Below are positions 63,953 to 64,000 of a stretch of 64,000 bases of DNA, piece by piece; positions within the stretch are counted from its first letter, which is position 1, and every line of letters starts with the position of its first letter. Origin of the DNA: Dipteris shenzhenensis (lineage: Eukaryota > Polypodiophyta > Polypodiopsida > Gleicheniales). The position numbers and the translations under genes are program-made. Where the stretch lies: assembly GCA_047967505.1 (NCBI GenBank), contig CM106539.1; one strand, given 5' to 3'. The notes under the pieces were generated by a model that was not told the DNA's origin, did not search any database, and saw nothing but the letters and a program-made list of their open reading frames with translations.

Positions 63953-64000
63953 CCCAGTCAATTCAAAATTTCAACTGGTCCTATACAATCCCCCAAAAAA

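Overview
This is nuclear DNA of a land plant with a large, transposon-rich genome. Introns have GT-AG ends, the LTR retrotransposons are primed by plant initiator tRNA-Met, and the few host genes are plant types: an OEP64/TOC64 C-terminus, a CRINKLY4-like repeat fragment and a nepenthesin-like protease. Penelope-like reverse transcriptase remnants and an unusual DDE transposase next to many decayed gypsy copies fit a seed-free vascular plant (fern or lycophyte). That assignment is an inference with low confidence.

Layout. 1-12,840: a minus-strand Ty3/gypsy element (Gypsy-A) whose integrase is split by a young, almost complete Ty1/copia element (Copia-1, 1,161-6,990, target duplication ATCAT). 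12,841-15,800: a Penelope-like reverse transcriptase fragment split by a young GAG-only LTR element (12,995-15,413, identical LTRs, target duplication ATTGG). 15,800-19,650: LTR debris, a pyrimidine tract, two gypsy reverse transcriptase pieces fused tail to tail, and a dispersed repeat. 20,491-22,147: six exons of an OEP64/TOC64-like gene. 22,148-26,260: AT-rich sequence with no gene seen. 26,268-26,953: CRINKLY4-type repeat pseudogene. 27,236-31,147: plus-strand DDE transposase relic whose intron is a minisatellite. 31,535-35,650: convergent minus-strand FCP1-like phosphatase gene, its 3' half tandemly duplicated. 35,740-41,090: the same minisatellite in the opposite orientation, then a plus-strand gypsy (Gypsy-B) split by a short minus-strand gypsy (Gypsy-C, target duplication GTAT). 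41,706-42,355: a small, apparently intact host gene for a membrane protein, possibly plastid-targeted. 42,940-44,100: three copies of the dispersed repeat seen at 19 kb. 46,219-50,320: a decayed minus-strand chromodomain gypsy (Gypsy-D). 54,770-55,424: Helitron helicase remnant. 56,593-61,092: a long inverted repeat (arms about 1.66 kb) enclosing a nepenthesin-like protease pseudogene and a SINE-like sequence. 61,093-64,000: simple and tandem repeats, no recognised gene.

The most interesting signal is that Copia-1 and the GAG-only element, which have different LTRs, share an identical 34-nt stretch in their leaders. It holds a 10-bp stem closing a loop with the self-complementary tetramer GTAC. 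Both elements look recent. This suggests a helper and satellite pair recognised through a common RNA packaging or dimerization hairpin. The second candidate system is the DDE transposase plus convergent FCP1-like gene, both associated with the same minisatellite.
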